The notes under the pieces are model-generated. The model was not told the DNA's origin. It saw only the letters and a program-made list of their open reading frames with translations, and made no database searches. From Porphyrobacter sp. ULC335 (GTDB lineage: Bacteria > Pseudomonadota > Alphaproteobacteria > Sphingomonadales > Sphingomonadaceae), in NCBI RefSeq assembly GCF_025917005.1, contig NZ_CP078091.1, positions 1,922,001-1,986,000 on the forward strand: a DNA stretch of 64,000 nt, given 5' to 3'. Of the stretch, positions 1 to 7,947 are shown in pieces. The translations under genes were made by a program, and so were the position numbers. Each line of letters starts with the position of its first letter. The stretch's first letter is position 1.

Positions 1-2
1 AC

Positions 3-695
3 CAGCTCATCTCGCTCGGCATCAATGATGGCGCCTTGGCGTGGGACGAAAGCGGATCGAACACCCAGTCGGGCGTGTTCGGCGTGGCTGCGCCCGCTGC
101 CGGGCAGGGCACCATTGTCGCCGGGTATTCGAGCGGCGAGCTGTCCGCCTATCGCTACGAGAACGGCCGTACGTTGTGGTCGGATGCGCTGGCGCGCACC
201 AATATCTCGACCACGGTCGGCACCATCACCGATATCGACGCCGATCCGATCATCGATTCGGGCCGCGTCTATGCTCTGGGTCAGGGCGGGCGCATGGCCG
301 CCTATGAACTGGTTACCGGCCAGCGCATCTGGGAACTGAACCTTGCCGGCATCTCGACCCCGGCGATTGCGGGCGAGTGGATCTTCACCCTGACCGATGA
401 CGCGCGCCTGCTCGCCATCGCCCGCTCGTCGGGCCGGGTGCGCTGGATCACGCAGCTGCAACGCTTCAAGGACGAGGAAGACAAGAAGGGCCCGATCTTC
501 TGGACCGGCCCGGTGCTAGCGGGCGGCCAGCTGTGGGTGGCAAGCTCGCGCGGGGAAGTGTGGAAGATCAGCGCTGGCGAAGGCTCTGCCTCGCTGTTTG
601 CCGATGTCGGCCAGCCGGTCAGCCTCCCGCCGGTGGTGGCTGATGGCTACCTCTACCTGTTGGATGACAGCGGCACGATCCACGCCTGGAAATAG
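3..695 (+). CDS. bamB: Outer membrane protein assembly factor BamB (5' end outside window)
   Basis: The visible 230 residues are a PQQ-type beta-propeller. Repeated blades of the form V-x-A-L-x-x-x-T-G-x-x-x-W recur, including the 'ELVTGQRIWEL', 'RSSGRVRWI' and 'AWK' ends. BamB is a periplasmic lipoprotein that scaffolds the BAM complex, which inserts beta-barrels into the outer membrane. The reading frame is open from base 3, so the signal peptide and first blades lie upstream of the window. A perfect inverted repeat and an 11-bp-period array follow the stop codon. The family call is firm; a generic PQQ-binding-like propeller protein is the only alternative. Confidence 0.85.
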   Translation, partial: QLISLGINDGALAWDESGSNTQSGVFGVAAPAAGQGTIVAGYSSGELSAYRYENGRTLWSDALARTNISTTVGTITDIDADPIIDSGRVYALGQGGRMAAYELVTGQRIWELNLAGISTPAIAGEWIFTLTDDARLLAIARSSGRVRWITQLQRFKDEEDKKGPIFWTGPVLAGGQLWVASSRGEVWKISAGEGSASLFADVGQPVSLPPVVADGYLYLLDDSGTIHAWK

Positions 696-700
696 GTTCC

Positions 701-739
701 AACAGGGGTTTTGCGCCAGACCGGCCCCAGACCCCTGTT
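701..739 (+). terminator. Inverted repeat after bamB
   Basis: AACAGGGGT (701-709) is repeated perfectly inverted as ACCCCTGTT (731-739), with a 21-nt loop, six bases after the bamB stop. No T-tract follows. The right arm is part of the C-rich array at 716-771. It is probably a transcription terminator or mRNA 3'-end hairpin. Confidence 0.45.
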
Positions 740-771
740 AGACCCCGCCCCGCCCCCCTCCAGACCCCGCC
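716..771 (+). repeat. 11-bp-period AGACCCC array, copy 1
   Basis: AGACC cores begin at 718, 729, 740 and 762, so spacings are 11, 11 and 22 bp, with one degenerate unit. The minus strand has successive G-runs of four or more (GGGGTCTGG...GGGGTCTAA). The same kind of array recurs near 16560 and 61200. It lies between bamB and the next plus-strand gene. No parS-like palindrome follows this copy. Confidence 0.7.
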
Positions 772-833
772 TTGCGCGGTTTTGGCGGCGGTTTTCCGGG
801 CTGTTAACCCTTATGCTGTAGGGCGATGCGGCC

Positions 834-2258
834 ATGACTGCGCCGTCCTCGCCCTCTCCAAATGCACAAACCCCGTCGCCCGCGCGCCTGCCGGTCAGCG
901 ACGTTTCGACCGGCGTGGGGCTGGCGGGACTGGCGGGGCTGTTTGTATGGATTGCTTTCTGCCGATCCTACCCGGAGATCGCCGGTGTGTTCGGTTTGGG
1001 CGGAGGGCTTTCAGGAGAACGGGGCGTTTTGTCCGGCCCCTATGCCGCGCTCGCCGCGATGCTGTTCACCGCCCTGCCGATGGCCCTGTGGTCGGTGTTG
1101 GTCGACAAGGTGCACCTGCGCCCCTCGACCGGAATCGACTGGTCCCTGAAGCGTCCGCTGGCCGAGGTGCTGCCGGTATCGGTCATCAAATTGGTCGGAT
1201 TGTGGGCGACCTGGGCGCTGCTGGCGGCGTTCTACGCGCTGGGGCGGTGGTACTGGGCGGGCAATTACCTGTTCGCGATGGAGGTGCTGACCATCGCCGT
1301 GCTGCCGCTCGTAACCCTCTCGGTTCCCTATGTAATCTGGCTTGACCGCTATCTGGTCGAGCCGCGCGACGGGTGCTTCCACTTCGGAGCATTCGTGGTC
1401 GGCGGCGGGGTCATCGGGCGCGAGCAATGGGACGGCGCGGCCATCGCCAAGCACTGGCGGGCATGGGCGATCAAGGGCTTCTTCGGGGCCTTCATGATCT
1501 CGATCCTGCCCCCCGGTTTTGCTCAGGTGGTCGAGGCAAACCCGGCGCAACTCTTTGCCAATCCAGTCGATTTTGTGATGCTGCTGGTGACGCTGCTGTT
1601 CCTGATCGACGTCCAGATCGGCACTGTGGGCTACCTGCTCACCCTGCGCCCGCTGGATTCGCACATCCGTTCGGGCAACCCCTTCCTTGCCGGATGGCTC
1701 GCCGCGCTGCTGTGCTATCCGCCCTTCGTGTGGGGGATTATCGGGCCCAACGACCAGATCCTCAGCTATGAATACGGCACGCCGGGCTGGGCGCACTGGT
1801 TTGCCGGGAACGATACGCTGCTGTGGGGCTGGGGCGGGCTTCTGGTTGTTCTTACAGGGGTTTACGCCTGGGCGACGGTGGTGTTCGGGATCCGCTTTTC
1901 GAACCTCACCTACCGCGGTGTGCTGACCCACGGGCCGTATCGCTTCACCCGGCACCCGGCCTATCTGTCGAAGAACCTGTTCTGGTGGGCCTCGGTCCTG
2001 CCCTTTCTGGTCACGAGCGGATCGTGGCTGGATGCTGTGCGAAACAGCATTTTCCTACTGGTGGTGGGCGGCATATACTACTGGCGCGCACGGACCGAAG
2101 AGGCGCATCTGCTGGCCGAGGACCCGAAATACCGCGAATATCATGCGTGGATGGAGCAGCACGGGCTGATCACCGCACCGATCGCGCGGCTGACGCGGCG
2201 GCTCGGCGGGAACAGCGCCTCCCGCTCCGGAGAGGCACAGGCAGTCCCCGCCGAGTAG
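834..2258 (+). CDS. Integral membrane methyltransferase, ICMT/PEMT-like
   Basis: This 474-residue polytopic membrane protein has about ten hydrophobic segments. Its last third carries the isoprenylcysteine carboxyl methyltransferase/phospholipid methyltransferase signature: 'GPYRFTRHPAYLSKNLFWW' at roughly residue 365, then 'RTEEAHLLAEDPKYREY'. In the family these residues bind S-adenosylmethionine and lie at the membrane face. The N-terminal ~300 residues are extra membrane segments not found in the short (~200 aa) relatives. The substrate cannot be read from sequence; lipids or small hydrophobic molecules are the usual targets. The ATG at 834 follows a weak purine stretch. No operon partner is evident. 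Confidence 0.7.
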   Translation: MTAPSSPSPNAQTPSPARLPVSDVSTGVGLAGLAGLFVWIAFCRSYPEIAGVFGLGGGLSGERGVLSGPYAALAAMLFTALPMALWSVLVDKVHLRPSTGIDWSLKRPLAEVLPVSVIKLVGLWATWALLAAFYALGRWYWAGNYLFAMEVLTIAVLPLVTLSVPYVIWLDRYLVEPRDGCFHFGAFVVGGGVIGREQWDGAAIAKHWRAWAIKGFFGAFMISILPPGFAQVVEANPAQLFANPVDFVMLLVTLLFLIDVQIGTVGYLLTLRPLDSHIRSGNPFLAGWLAALLCYPPFVWGIIGPNDQILSYEYGTPGWAHWFAGNDTLLWGWGGLLVVLTGVYAWATVVFGIRFSNLTYRGVLTHGPYRFTRHPAYLSKNLFWWASVLPFLVTSGSWLDAVRNSIFLLVVGGIYYWRARTEEAHLLAEDPKYREYHAWMEQHGLITAPIARLTRRLGGNSASRSGEAQAVPAE

Positions 2259-2260
2259 GA

Positions 2261-2563
2261 TTACATCACCGGCAATCCTTCATCGGTGTGGAACTTCAGC
2301 GCCTCGATCACCTTGAAATCGAGCCCCGCGATTGCCGCACCGAAAGCGGCCATGTGGGGCGTGGCAAAATGCGCGGCGAGGGCCGCTTCGTCCTGCCACT
2401 TTTCGACGATGTGGAGGGTGCCGGGCTGGAGGACATCCTGCGTGAAAGCGTAGGCGATGCAGCCTTCCTCGGCATTCGACGCCGCGACCATGTCGGCAAT
2501 CGCCGCCTTCGCCGCGTCCATTGCGCTTTCGCCGACTTGTGCTTTGGCCAATACGATCAGCAT
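2261..2563 (-). CDS. ABM-domain protein, putative quinol monooxygenase (YgiN-like)
   Basis: These 100 residues form a single antibiotic-biosynthesis-monooxygenase (ABM) ferredoxin-like domain. They start 'MLIVLAKAQVGE' and contain the hallmarks 'EEGCIAYAFTQD' and 'LHIVEKWQDEAALAAHFATPHM'. Relatives such as E. coli YgiN act as cofactor-free oxygenases on quinols and usually work as cytosolic dimers; some members have no known activity. The gene is 15 bp downstream of gshA on the same strand, so it is probably co-transcribed with it, which fits a role in redox or quinone stress. The fold is certain; the reaction is inferred. Confidence 0.8.
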   Translation of the reverse strand: MLIVLAKAQVGESAMDAAKAAIADMVAASNAEEGCIAYAFTQDVLQPGTLHIVEKWQDEAALAAHFATPHMAAFGAAIAGLDFKVIEALKFHTDEGLPVM

Positions 2564-2578
2564 TTTAGCGCCCCCTCC

Positions 2579-3949
2579 TCAGAATGATTGTTCGTAGACG
2601 CGGGAGATATCCCCGTTCCACTCGCCGTGATAGGCGTCGAGCAGGCGCTGCGCCGGAACCTTGCCGCTGGCGACGATCTCGTCGAGCGTTTCGAGGTAGC
2701 CGGTTTCGTTGTCGCCGCTGGCATTGAGCCGGCCGCGTGCGGCAAGCCCGCCATGCGCGATCTTCAGCGCCTCGCGTCCGATATCGCGCAAGGTGCCGCC
2801 GCCGGGGACGGGCGCGTCGAGCGCCAGCTTCGGCGCGGCCGAACGCAGCGCCTCGCGTTCTTCCATCGTCCAGCCCTTGACCAGATCCCACGCCGCATCG
2901 AGCGCGGTCTGGTCATAGAGCAGCCCCACCCAGAAGGCGGGCAGCGCACAGATCCGGCTCCACGGCCCGCCATCGGCTCCGCGCATTTCGAGGAAGCTCT
3001 TCAGCCGCACCTCGGGGAAGGCGGTCGAAAGGTGGTCCCACCAGTCGCTCTGCGTCGGGCGTTCGCCGGGGAGAACCGACAGCTTGCCGTCGAGGAAGTC
3101 GCGGAACGAAAGCCCCGCAGCGTCGATATATTTCCCGTCGCGGAAGACGAAATACATCGGCACATCAAGCATATAACGCGCCCAGCGCTCGTAACCGAAG
3201 CCGTCTTCGAAGACGAAGGGCAGCATCCCGGTGCGGTGCGGATCGGTATCCGACCAGATATGCGAACGGTAGGACAGGAACCCGTTGGGCTTGCCCTCGG
3301 TGAAGGGCGAATTGGCAAACAGCGCCGTCGCCAGCGGTTGCAGCGCGAGGCCGACGCGGAATTTCTTCACCATGTCGGCTTCGGACTGGTAGTCGAGATT
3401 GACCTGGATCGTGCAGGTGCGCAGCATCATGTCGAGACCCATGGTGCCGACGCGCGGCATGTGCCGCAGCATGATGTCATAGCGGCCCTTGGGCATGATC
3501 GGCAGCTCTTCGCGGGTCTTGTCGGGCCACATGCCGAGGCCGAGGTAGCCCACACCGCACTTCTCGCCGACCTGCTTGACCTGCTGGAGATGTCGCCCGG
3601 TTTCGGCGCAGGTCTGGTGCAGGTTTTCCAGCGGCGCGCCCGACAGTTCGAGCTGTCCCGCCGGTTCGAGGCTCACCGCGCCATCGCTGCCCTTCAGCGC
3701 GATAACGTTGCCGCCTTCCACGACCGGCTCCCAGCCGAACTGTTCGAGCCCGCCCAACAGATCGCGGATGCCGCAGGGCTCGTCATAGGACGGGGCGCGG
3801 TGGTCCTTGGTCTTGTAGACCAGCTTCTCGTGTTCGGTGCCGATGCGCCAGCGCTCGGGCGGCTTTTCGCCGCCGATCATCGGCACGACCAGTTGGTCTA
3901 GGCTTTCGATCACCGGATCGTCGGCGGTGGATGCTTCGCGTGTGCTCAT
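2579..3949 (-). CDS. gshA: Glutamate-cysteine ligase, plant/alphaproteobacterial type
   Basis: This 456-residue enzyme catalyses the ATP-dependent joining of glutamate and cysteine, the first and rate-limiting step of cytosolic glutathione synthesis. The N-terminal 'RWRIGTEHEKLVY' supplies acidic metal-binding residues. 'SLEPAGQLELSGAPL' at about residue 95, 'MTRTCTIQVNLDY'-like metal/substrate strands and 'GPWSRICALPAFWVGLLYD' are typical of the GCS2-plant subfamily found in alphaproteobacteria rather than the E. coli-type enzyme. Length matches the family (~455 aa). It is the first gene of a probable two-gene unit with the downstream ABM protein. Confidence 0.93.
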   Translation of the reverse strand: MSTREASTADDPVIESLDQLVVPMIGGEKPPERWRIGTEHEKLVYKTKDHRAPSYDEPCGIRDLLGGLEQFGWEPVVEGGNVIALKGSDGAVSLEPAGQLELSGAPLENLHQTCAETGRHLQQVKQVGEKCGVGYLGLGMWPDKTREELPIMPKGRYDIMLRHMPRVGTMGLDMMLRTCTIQVNLDYQSEADMVKKFRVGLALQPLATALFANSPFTEGKPNGFLSYRSHIWSDTDPHRTGMLPFVFEDGFGYERWARYMLDVPMYFVFRDGKYIDAAGLSFRDFLDGKLSVLPGERPTQSDWWDHLSTAFPEVRLKSFLEMRGADGGPWSRICALPAFWVGLLYDQTALDAAWDLVKGWTMEEREALRSAAPKLALDAPVPGGGTLRDIGREALKIAHGGLAARGRLNASGDNETGYLETLDEIVASGKVPAQRLLDAYHGEWNGDISRVYEQSF

Positions 3950-4067
3950 CGAAGAGGCCCTCTCTGGCCGGTTGCTTTAGAAAACGGGTTTGCCGGTGGG
4001 AAGGCAAATTCGCGTTTGCTGGGGTCAAGCCGAATTGTCTTGCTGCAAATTGGACCGGTGCAGCGCG

Positions 4068-4814
4068 CTACCAGTCGCCCGATATCGCCATCCACGCAGC
4101 GAGGGCAGCGATGGCGGCGGTCTCCCCGCGCAGGATGCGGGGGCCAAGGGTGATAGGGCGCGCCTGCGGGTGCGCGCGGATCGCGGCGCGCTCGGCATCG
4201 TCGAAGCCGCCTTCGGGACCGGTGAGGATTGCGGCGGGGGAGCCCTTGCTGGCGGCGAATGCCTGCGCCGCAGGCTCGCCCCCGTTCTCGTCGGCAAAGA
4301 ACAGGGCGCGGTCTTCAGGCCAACCCGCCAGCAGCGCATCGAGTTTCACCGGCTCGTTCAGCTCCGGCAGCGCGGTGCGGGCGCATTGCTCGGCGGCTTC
4401 AGTGGTGATGGCGCGCGCGCGTTCGAGGTTGAGCTTGTCCGCCACGCAGCGGCGGGTGATCAGCGGCTGGATGCGCGCGGTGCCGAGTTCGGTCGCTTTT
4501 TCCAGGATCAGGTCGAAGCGGTCCTTCTTGAGCAGGGCGGGGCACAGCCACAGATCCGGCACAGCCTCACGCGGGCGGAGCAGTTCTGCAATTTCGACCA
4601 CCACGTCGCGCTTGCCCACATCGCTGACCCGTGCCGCCCACTCGCCCGTTACGTCGTCGCACAAAATCACAACGTCGCCGGGAGCGACGCGCATCACGCG
4701 GGCGAGGTAGTGCGCCGGGTTGCCCTCGATCCGCACAGCCAGCCCTGCCGAGAGGACATCGGCGACGAACAGGCGCGGGGCGCTTTTCGGGGGCCAGGCG
4801 GGGGTGGCAGGCAT
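4068..4814 (-). CDS. rsmE: 16S rRNA (uracil(1498)-N3)-methyltransferase RsmE
   Basis: This 248-residue SPOUT-class methyltransferase methylates N3 of U1498 in the decoding region of 16S rRNA, using SAM. It has an N-terminal PUA-like domain ('RLFVADVLSAG...HYLARVMRVAPGDVVILCD'). The C-terminal trefoil-knot motifs are 'QPLITRRCV', 'ILTGPEGGFDDAERAAI' and 'LGPRILRGETAAIAAL', which form the SAM pocket. Length fits the family. The next gene starts divergently 40 bp away. Confident call. Confidence 0.95.
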   Translation of the reverse strand: MPATPAWPPKSAPRLFVADVLSAGLAVRIEGNPAHYLARVMRVAPGDVVILCDDVTGEWAARVSDVGKRDVVVEIAELLRPREAVPDLWLCPALLKKDRFDLILEKATELGTARIQPLITRRCVADKLNLERARAITTEAAEQCARTALPELNEPVKLDALLAGWPEDRALFFADENGGEPAAQAFAASKGSPAAILTGPEGGFDDAERAAIRAHPQARPITLGPRILRGETAAIAALAAWMAISGDW

Positions 4815-4853
4815 GGCTTTGCACTAGGCGCGTCCGCCGCTAGGGAGCAAGCC

Positions 4854-5240
4854 ATGTCCGCGCGAACCGCACAATTCCTGATCGCCGCCGTGTTCCTGAT
4901 CCTTGGCGGCTGGTGCCTGTTGGGGCCTGCCAGCGTGATCGAACTCGCCTTTACCGAAAGCTACCGCGACAGCAGCTTCATCAACCGCTTCACCATTGCC
5001 TGCTTCGGCGCGCAGGCGGTGCTGTTCGGGCTGATGGCGCTCGTCACGCGGTGGAGCGCGCGCAGCTTTGCGGTGTTTGGCGTGCTGCTGCTGCCGTTCT
5101 TCGGCTTCAATTACTGGTTTCACTACGAGGTGCCGGTGCTGACCAGCATCGGGATGCTCGACTTTGCCGGAAACGTGACGATGCTGGGGCTGGCGATCAT
5201 GGGCTGGCGTGCGGCCAGGACGGCGGAGCAAGCGGGATGA
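4854..5240 (+). CDS. Small four-helix membrane protein of unknown function
   Basis: This 128-residue protein has four predicted membrane helices (roughly residues 7-27, 45-65, 72-90 and 103-120) and no signature I recognise. The ATG at 4854 has a GGGAG ribosome site seven bases upstream. Its stop overlaps the ubiA start in an ATGA arrangement, so the two are translationally coupled. Linkage to ubiA could suggest a role in the membrane quinone pathway, but that is positional inference only. Confidence 0.7.
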   Translation: MSARTAQFLIAAVFLILGGWCLLGPASVIELAFTESYRDSSFINRFTIACFGAQAVLFGLMALVTRWSARSFAVFGVLLLPFFGFNYWFHYEVPVLTSIGMLDFAGNVTMLGLAIMGWRAARTAEQAG

Positions 5241-6139
5241 GCGAACAGATCGTCCCCGATAGCGAACACCGTGGTGTCGTAGCGCGGCTGCCGCAGCTCC
5301 CGCGCGATCTGGCGCTGCTGGCGCGGTTCGACCGGCCGATTGGCTGGTGGCTGCTGTTCTGGCCCTGTGTGTTCGGCGTGTGGCTGGCGGGGGCGGGGTG
5401 GCAGTTCGCGCTGCTCGGCTGGCTGCTGCTCGGCTCTATCGCGATGCGCGGGGCGGGATGCGTTTACAACGACATCGTCGATGCCGATCTCGACCGGCAA
5501 GTGGTGCGCACCGCGTTGCGGCCTGTGGCGAGCGGGCGCGTCTCGAAAAAACTGGCGTGGGGCTGGTTGCTGGCGTTGTGCCTCGTCGGCCTCGTGGTTC
5601 TGCTGCAACTGCGCTGGCAGGCGCAGCTGGTGGCGCTTGGCAGCCTTGCCCTTGTTGCCGCCTATCCCTTCATGAAGCGCATCACCTGGTGGCCGCAGGC
5701 GTGGCTGGGGATGGTGTTCAACTGGGGGCTGCTGGTCGGCTGGAGCGAGCTGCGCTGGGACAACTGGGATGCGCTCGGCTGCGTCTATGCCGGCTGCATC
5801 GCCTGGGTGATCGGATACGACACGATCTACGCCCTGCAAGACCGCGAGGATGATGCGATGGTCGGCATCCGGTCATCGGCGCTGGCGATGGGGTCGCGGG
5901 TGAGGGCGGGGATCGGCGGGTTCTACGCTGCGGCGATCGGTCTTTGGGCGCTGGGGTTCTGGCTCTACCGCCCCGATCCGCTGGTGCTGTTGGCGCTGCT
6001 GCCGGTGGCGGGGCATCTGGCGTGGCAGGTGGCGACGCTGGATGCGGAGGATCCCGCCAATCCGCTCGCCCGCTTCCGGTCGAACCGCTGGGCGGGCGCG
6101 CTGATGGCGGCGGCGTGCTTTGTGGTCGGGAACGCCTGA
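5237..6139 (+). CDS. ubiA: 4-hydroxybenzoate polyprenyltransferase UbiA
   Basis: This 300-residue integral membrane prenyltransferase attaches the polyprenyl tail to 4-hydroxybenzoate in ubiquinone synthesis. Both Mg2+/diphosphate-binding Asp motifs are present. The first is 'NDIVDADLDRQVVRT' (about residues 77-91), followed by 'RPVASGRVS'; the second is 'YDTIYALQDREDD' (about 194-206). About eight to nine hydrophobic helices surround them, as in the UbiA superfamily. The start is fixed by the ATGA overlap with the upstream gene. The next gene begins one base after the stop codon, so the three form one unit. Confidence 0.92.
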   Translation: MSEQIVPDSEHRGVVARLPQLPRDLALLARFDRPIGWWLLFWPCVFGVWLAGAGWQFALLGWLLLGSIAMRGAGCVYNDIVDADLDRQVVRTALRPVASGRVSKKLAWGWLLALCLVGLVVLLQLRWQAQLVALGSLALVAAYPFMKRITWWPQAWLGMVFNWGLLVGWSELRWDNWDALGCVYAGCIAWVIGYDTIYALQDREDDAMVGIRSSALAMGSRVRAGIGGFYAAAIGLWALGFWLYRPDPLVLLALLPVAGHLAWQVATLDAEDPANPLARFRSNRWAGALMAAACFVVGNA

Positions 6140-6140
6140 C

Positions 6141-6770
6141 ATGTGCAACCTCTACCGCATGACGAAGCCGGCCAGCGAGGTCGCGGCGTGGTTCGCGGCG
6201 GTCGAGCAGGCAGGCGGCGCGAACTTCGCGGCGGAGGTCTACCCGGGCTACACCGGGCTGGTGGTGGCCGAAGGGGCGGTCAAGGCGATGACCTGGGGCT
6301 TCCCGCTGGTGCTGAAAGGCGCGAAGGGCCAGCCATTGAAGCCCAAGCCGGTCAACAATGCCCGGACCGACAAGCTGGATACCGGCTTCTGGCGCCATGC
6401 CTTCCATAACCGCCGCTGCCTGATCCCGCTGACCGCCTGGGCCGAGGCGCAGGGGCCGAAGGGGCGGATGACCCGCACATGGCTCTCGCTCCCCGACAGT
6501 GAATTGTTCGCCTGCGCCGGAGTATGGCGGGAGAGCGACGAATTCGGTCCCGCCTACTCGATGGTGATGACCGACAGCGCCGGGAGCGCTGCCGAGAATG
6601 TACACAGCCGGATGCCGGTACTGCTCGCCTTGGACGATTATTCGCGGTGGGTGTCGGGGTCACCCGATGAGGCGAAGAGCCTGTGCAAGCCGTGGAATGG
6701 CGCCGTAATGATCGACCGCACCGATGATCCTTGGGTGAAGGGAGCGGCTAGCCAAAAAGGCTTGCTTTGA
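6141..6770 (+). CDS. SRAP-family abasic-site DNA-protein crosslink protein (YedK/HMCES-like)
   Basis: The start at 6141 is set by the family's need for Cys2, exposed after Met removal, which bonds to abasic sites in single-stranded DNA and shields them. The protein begins 'MCNLYRMTKP'. The active-site residues are visible: Cys2, Asn73 ('VNNARTD'), Glu102 ('AWAEAQ') and His155 ('NVHSRMPVLL'). The 209-residue length is normal. It follows ubiA by one base and probably shares its transcript. I see no LexA box immediately upstream because the gene abuts ubiA, so SOS control is unsupported here. Confidence 0.88.
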   Translation: MCNLYRMTKPASEVAAWFAAVEQAGGANFAAEVYPGYTGLVVAEGAVKAMTWGFPLVLKGAKGQPLKPKPVNNARTDKLDTGFWRHAFHNRRCLIPLTAWAEAQGPKGRMTRTWLSLPDSELFACAGVWRESDEFGPAYSMVMTDSAGSAAENVHSRMPVLLALDDYSRWVSGSPDEAKSLCKPWNGAVMIDRTDDPWVKGAASQKGLL

Positions 6771-6831
6771 TCACGCTTGCCAATGGCGGGCGGAGACGGG
6801 CCGAACATCGGTTCGCGCGGCATTGGTTCGT

Positions 6832-7215
6832 TCATTTCGCCGCCACTGCATAGCTCACGATCTCGAACTCGATCCCGTCCCAGTCGAAGAAATAGAACCG
6901 CTTCCCCGGTTCGTAATCGGCGTGGTTGAAGGGGATCAGACCCGCGTCCTTGACCACCGCCTCGGCCGCGTCGAGATCGTCGACCACTAACCCGACATGG
7001 TTGAGCGGCTGTCCCTTGGTGAAGCGCGGGACCGGGCTGGAGTGGGTGTAGACCGCGATGTAATCGTGTTCCCCGCCCACATGGATCGTCCATCCGCCCA
7101 GCTGTGACGGGCCGCGCCAGCGTTCGTGCCAGCCGCAGAGTTGCTGCAACAGGCGTGCAGAGCGATCGGGATCACTGACCGTGATGTTGATGTGTTCGAG
7201 TGTGCCGTTCGGCAT
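6832..7215 (-). CDS. VOC-family (glyoxalase/dioxygenase fold) protein, likely SoxR target
   Basis: This 127-residue protein has two beta-alpha-beta-beta-beta modules of the vicinal-oxygen-chelate fold. It opens 'LEHINITVSDPDRSARLLQQL'; the second half has 'LNHVGLVVDDLDAAEAVV' and 'YFFDWDGIEFEIVSY'. His and Glu at the expected metal positions (HINITV, NHVGLV, EFEIV) suggest a metal enzyme of glyoxalase, dioxygenase or resistance type. The start at 7215 is preferred over an upstream in-frame one because AAGGAA lies seven bases before it. It is divergent from soxR with a SoxR box between them, so induction by redox-cycling agents is likely. The substrate is unknown. Confidence 0.78.
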   Translation of the reverse strand: MPNGTLEHINITVSDPDRSARLLQQLCGWHERWRGPSQLGGWTIHVGGEHDYIAVYTHSSPVPRFTKGQPLNHVGLVVDDLDAAEAVVKDAGLIPFNHADYEPGKRFYFFDWDGIEFEIVSYAVAAK

Positions 7216-7289
7216 GTTCAGTTCCTTTCGCAAGTTGATGATCCGCCGCGTTCAGGCGGTGCGAATCAATCGACTTGCCCTAGATGCAA

Positions 7290-7307
7290 TCTCAACCTAA
7301 CTTGAGG
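7290..7307. promoter_or_regulatory. SoxR binding site (sox box)
   Basis: TCTCAACCTAACTTGAGG matches the enteric soxS operator (CCTCAAGTTAACTTGAGG) at 15 of 18 positions and is a near-palindrome. On the minus strand TTGACC (7312-7307) fits a -35 element. A 19-20 bp spacer across the box then leads to a weak CATCTA/ATCTAG -10, the overlong spacing typical of MerR-family promoters. On the plus strand TTGCCC...TAACTT can serve soxR. Confidence 0.8.
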
Positions 7308-7336
7308 TCAAGCTTTATCGGAACATCCCTCTCGTC

Positions 7337-7792
7337 ATGCCCGCCCGTCGCCTCAAACCATCCGACCTTCTCTCCATCGGCGAGATTGCGCGCCGCACCG
7401 GCCTCAGCGTCTCGGCGATCCGCTATTACGAGGACAAGCGCCTGATCGAGCCGGTGCGCACCGGCGGCAATCAGCGGCGGTTCTTGCGGTCCGACATCCG
7501 CCGCCTCAGCTTCATCCTGATCGCCCAGCGGCTCGGCCTGTCGCTCGGCGAGATCGAGGCGGAGCTGGCGAGGCTCCCGCAGGGCCGCACGCCCACCACC
7601 CGCGATTGGGAGGCGATCAGCGCCGCGATCCGTGCACGGCTTGATGCCCAGATTGCCGATCTCACCCGCACCCGCGAACGGCTGGACGGGTGCATCGGTT
7701 GCGGCTGCCTCAGCCTCTCGCATTGCGCGATCTGGAACCCGCAGGACCGGCTGGGTGAAGAAGGGCCGGGCGCGCGCAAGCTGATCGGCTGA
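7337..7792 (+). CDS. soxR: Redox-sensitive transcriptional activator SoxR
   Basis: This 151-residue MerR-family regulator has an N-terminal winged helix ('LSIGEIARRTGLSVSAIRYYEDKRLI', residues 12-37), a dimerisation helix and the diagnostic [2Fe-2S] ligands Cys119, Cys122, Cys124 and Cys130 (CIGCGCLSLSHC). Oxidation of the cluster by redox-active compounds switches on target promoters. No soxS is present, as is normal outside enterics. The divergent VOC-fold gene shares the SoxR box and is the obvious direct target. A perfect hairpin follows the stop. Confidence 0.96.
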   Translation: MPARRLKPSDLLSIGEIARRTGLSVSAIRYYEDKRLIEPVRTGGNQRRFLRSDIRRLSFILIAQRLGLSLGEIEAELARLPQGRTPTTRDWEAISAAIRARLDAQIADLTRTRERLDGCIGCGCLSLSHCAIWNPQDRLGEEGPGARKLIG

Positions 7793-7799
7793 ACGCGCA

Positions 7800-7821
7800 G
7801 GTCGAGCGATCCTGCTCGACC
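7800..7821 (+). terminator. Hairpin after soxR
   Basis: GGTCGAGC (7800-7807) pairs perfectly with GCTCGACC (7814-7821) around a six-base loop, eight bases past the soxR stop. No T-tract follows, so it may be a weak or Rho-assisted terminator. Confidence 0.5.
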
Positions 7822-7947
7822 CGCCAAGTGCTGACCGCAGCCGACCAACGGCATGGGCGTCGATCAAGGACGTGTATTACTCCACCAATACGCCTTTAAC
7901 GCTTACCCCGCGCCGTTAAGATGCAGTCGACTTAACAGGGGACTTCC

